Of a stretch of DNA of 13,716 nt, positions 13,233 to 13,716 are shown one piece after another; the stretch's first letter is position 1, and each line of letters opens with the position of its first letter. The stretch covers positions 1 through 13,716 of the forward strand of contig DAISIK010000048.1 of the NCBI GenBank assembly GCA_036822055.1, in the 5' to 3' direction. Both the position numbers and the translations under genes were made by a program. The notes beneath the pieces are model-generated. The model saw only the letters and a list, made by a program, of their open reading frames with translations. It was not told the DNA's origin and ran no database searches. The DNA is from DAISIK01 sp036822055 (GTDB lineage: Bacteria > Verrucomicrobiota > Verrucomicrobiia > Opitutales > Puniceicoccaceae).

Positions 13233-13716
13233 ACCAGACTCGGGCTTAATGCTTGCGGGTCTAATCCCCAACCGACCCAGTTAACAAGCCTCTCCACCAT
13301 CGTGACCGGCCACCATGCGCCGGAGCGAGGAGCCCTCCCTCCAGCAGCTGCGGATTTCCCACCCACCGACTCACAGCAGAGTCAGGCGGGCCACTTGGCT
13401 AGTCTAATTTTATACCCTCAGCCTTCCCGGTTTGCTTGTCGATTCCTTGAAGGATGGGTGGAGGTCCACTTAGGGATATTGGCCAGAATTTGATAGCCAA
13501 CGGCTCATAAATCGCTGGAAGCCTTCGTGCAAACCCTGACCTCGCGAAGAAGCCGCACGAATACGCCATCGTCTCGCTCTTCTTTCGCCAACCGACCGCT
13601 AAACAGACACCCGACCAATGGCCTCTTGGTGGCCATACTTTTTCCATAATCTTTTTTCAGCGATCGCCGACCGCCCGGAAGCCTTCTAGCATCCTCCCTC
13701 CGATAGAATATGAAGG
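13233..13716. other. Non-coding stretch at the right edge
   Basis: I see no supported gene in these 484 bp. The open frames on both strands are short, overlap each other and carry no domain signature. A small hairpin ATGGCC-7 nt-GGCCAT at 13618-13636 is followed by ACTTTTTCC and might be a weak terminator on the plus strand. Any gene beginning or ending beyond the right edge is not visible. Confidence 0.4.

Noticed and set aside
13399..13647. 82-aa minus-strand frame near the right edge
   Set aside because: No domain, no clear ribosome binding site, and a competing 43-residue frame in the same place; not enough to call a gene.
1..13716. CRISPR array, tRNA, rRNA, riboswitch, defence or phage module
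   Set aside because: No regularly spaced repeats, cloverleaf or rRNA-like sequence, and no recognisable phage or defence proteins were seen on either strand.

Overview
The window looks like a chromosomal stretch of a Verrucomicrobiota bacterium, probably of the Opitutae type. This is an inference from gene content: a PEP-CTERM surface protein, a secreted two-repeat pectate-lyase-like beta-helix protein with a discoidin-type domain, an unusually long GntR/LacI-like regulator, and several short GC-rich dispersed repeats of a kind I associate with that phylum. No rRNA, tRNA, CRISPR array or phage module is visible.

Positions 1-8344 form a carbohydrate-use locus. On the minus strand are a family 1 glycoside hydrolase that runs off the left edge (1-862) and, 49 bp upstream of it, a secreted F5/8 type C plus double pectate-lyase-like protein (912-3542). 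The two are probably co-transcribed. A 748-bp gene-poor stretch follows. It holds the remnant of a ribbon-helix-helix antitoxin, a MITE-like inverted-repeat element and a pair of GGTCGGAGACC hairpin repeats. A minus-strand PEP-CTERM protein with a good rho-independent terminator comes next (4291-5058). It is divergent from a 606-aa regulator (5401-7221) that joins a GntR-like winged helix, a LacI-type sugar-sensing domain and a C-terminal beta-sandwich-like domain resembling domains attached to secreted carbohydrate enzymes. An aldo/keto reductase (7349-8344) follows on the same strand. A working model is that the regulator senses a sugar and controls the hydrolases, the surface protein and the reductase. 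A perfect 16-bp split palindrome between the two divergent genes is a candidate operator.

Positions 8345-9968 hold intergenic DNA and an IS481-family element. Its transposase keeps the DDE residues but has an apparent one-base frameshift just after the start codon. A strong hairpin lies in its leader.

Positions 9969-13716 are different in character and partly decayed. On the minus strand are a small lipoprotein of unknown function and a MOSC-MobA fusion for molybdenum cofactor handling. Divergent from the fusion is an Rrf2-family regulator broken by two frameshifts and a nonsense codon. Behind it lies a short fragment with a Tat-like lipoprotein signal, then an unrecognised secreted 161-aa protein, then about 480 bp with no credible gene. 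Together these suggest a molybdoenzyme or anaerobic-respiration locus in the course of being lost, with the MOSC-MobA gene still intact.
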